Assembly: GCA_002255065.1 (NCBI GenBank)
Contig: NJEF01000069.1
Span: forward strand, 1-5,802
Reading direction: 5' to 3'
DNA: 5,802 bases
Source: Desulfurococcales archaeon ex4484_204
Lineage (GTDB): Archaea; Thermoproteota; Thermoprotei_A; Sulfolobales; NBVN01
This document shows, one piece after another, positions 5,013 through 5,802 of the stretch. The notes below the pieces were generated by a model that worked only from the letters and a program-made list of their open reading frames with translations, did not search any database and had not been told where the DNA came from. The number at the start of each line of letters is the position of its first letter. Position 1 is the first letter of the stretch. A program made the position numbers and the translations under genes.

Positions 5013-5802
5013 GTGGGTGTGTGTAGGTTATGTGGTAGGTCGGGCAGGGTTGTAAGTAACGCTATAGGTGTTTGCGCTGAGTGTTTAAGGAGTAGGGGTG
5101 GTGAGGCCCTCAAGATCGCTTCAGAGGTGCATGCTAGGTTCAGGCTATCCGTTGGCCTACCCGTGAGGCCTCCTCAAGGAGGGGTTAGGTGCAGGGTGTG
5201 CGTTAATGAGTGTTCAATACCTGAGGGTTCTAGGGGTTTCTGCGGTCTATGGGTGTCTAAGGGGGGTAGGCTGCAGCCAATTACTGGTTATGGGAGGGCG
5301 GTGGTTCTCTGGTACCTAGACCCCCACCCAACAAACTGTGTAGCTCAGCCTGTCTGCCCTGCAAGCACGAGTAGGGGTTACCCAGCATACACGAGGGTTC
5401 CAGGGGTTGAGTACGGGTACTACAACCTAGCAGTGTTCTTCGGTGGGTGCTCGCTGGACTGCATCTTCTGTCAGAACTGGGAGCATAAGGACATGGTCGC
5501 CAGGGATAGGGTGCCCAGTAAGTACGTTAGGAGCGTTGACGAGCTCGTTGAGGCGGCCAAGAACCCTAAGGTTACGTGTATCTGCTACTTCGGCGGCGAC
5601 CCGGGGCCGCAGTCCTTCTACGCGTTAATGGCTTCTAGGAAGGTGGTTTCTAGGGCTAGTAGGGAAGGCCTTACTAAGAGGGTGTGCTGGGAGACAAACG
5701 GGGTTGAGAACCCAGCCATAATGAGGGAGATGGCTAGGTTAAGCATGGTTTCCGGAGGTATTGTTAAGATCGACTGGAAGGCATGGACACCCGCGATCTA
5801 CG
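5013..5802 (+). CDS. Cys-rich radical SAM protein related to PflA, unknown substrate; 3' end outside window
   Basis: The first 263 residues are present and the frame is open to the edge. The N-terminus has a four-Cys zinc-finger-like unit (Cys4, 7, 21, 24). A second Cys group, RCRVCVNECSIPEGSRGFCG (Cys60, 63, 67, 77), resembles the segment before the core of PflX- and AmrS-like radical SAM proteins. Cys109 and Cys115 follow in TNCVAQPVCP. The [4Fe-4S]/SAM site is GGCSLDCIFCQNWEHK, a C-x3-C-x2-C motif (Cys146, 150, 153). CYFGGDPGPQ (191-200) is the Gly-rich SAM-binding motif, and CWETNG (225-230) and KIDWKAW (252-258) match later PflA-family strands. It would cleave SAM to a 5'-deoxyadenosyl radical in the cytosol; the substrate is not evident. 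I recall similar archaeal proteins but no characterised one. Start GTG directly follows the upstream TGA; a GTG at 5019 is an alternative. Confidence 0.85.
   Translation, partial: MGVCRLCGRSGRVVSNAIGVCAECLRSRGGEALKIASEVHARFRLSVGLPVRPPQGGVRCRVCVNECSIPEGSRGFCGLWVSKGGRLQPITGYGRAVVLWYLDPHPTNCVAQPVCPASTSRGYPAYTRVPGVEYGYYNLAVFFGGCSLDCIFCQNWEHKDMVARDRVPSKYVRSVDELVEAAKNPKVTCICYFGGDPGPQSFYALMASRKVVSRASREGLTKRVCWETNGVENPAIMREMARLSMVSGGIVKIDWKAWTPAIY

Noticed and set aside
5443..5628. Plus-strand open frame inside the radical SAM gene
   Set aside because: It overlaps the C-x3-C-x2-C and GGDP motifs in another frame and gives an Arg/Ser/Thr-rich product; it is a shadow.

Overview
The window looks like chromosomal DNA from a thermophilic archaeon, most likely of the Thermoproteota (Crenarchaeota) type. 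The reasons are: TATA boxes about 26 bases from short-leader or near-leaderless starts, frequent GTG starts, Arg codons dominated by AGG/AGA, an archaeal Hsp20-like protein, a nucleotidyltransferase resembling an archaeal family, and a structural RNA that is about 73% G+C (77 of 106 bases counted) in a genome region close to 50%. No phage, IS, CRISPR or plasmid element was seen. The exact lineage cannot be fixed from this sequence.

Layout, left to right. (1) 1-106, minus strand: the 5' part of what I read as the SRP (7S) RNA, showing an Alu-domain fold and cut by the window edge, with its own TATA box at 128-135. (2) 188-526, minus: a very short Hsp20/alpha-crystallin protein. (3) 527-718: a divergent intergenic region with core promoters on both strands, a long interrupted inverted repeat (567-614) behind the hsp20 promoter, and a perfect 13-base dyad (686-698) just after the TATA box of the gene on the right. 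(4) 719-1549, plus: an inositol monophosphatase/fructose-1,6-bisphosphatase family enzyme. Its 3' end overlaps by 32 bases the convergent gene (5), 1518-2246, minus, a nucleotidyltransferase-fold protein. That gene is the second of a two-gene minus operon headed by (6) 2252-3619, an RsmB/NSUN-type RNA m5C methyltransferase with a NusB-like N-terminal domain. (7) 3620-3683: a 64-base divergent promoter with one AT-rich TATA-like element usable in both directions, framed by an 8-bp inverted repeat. (8) 3684-5012, plus: a polytopic GT-C type membrane glycosyltransferase, directly followed, with no spacer, by (9) 5013-5802, plus: an unusual Cys-rich radical SAM protein that runs off the right edge.

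The genes are mostly core information and envelope functions: protein targeting RNA, chaperone, sugar/inositol phosphate hydrolysis, RNA modification, and lipid-linked or surface glycan synthesis. The least understood part is the right end, where a glycosyltransferase and a radical SAM enzyme of unknown substrate appear translationally coupled. The most striking non-coding signal is that all four intergenic promoter zones carry an inverted repeat placed at or next to the TATA box or start region, strongest upstream of hsp20.
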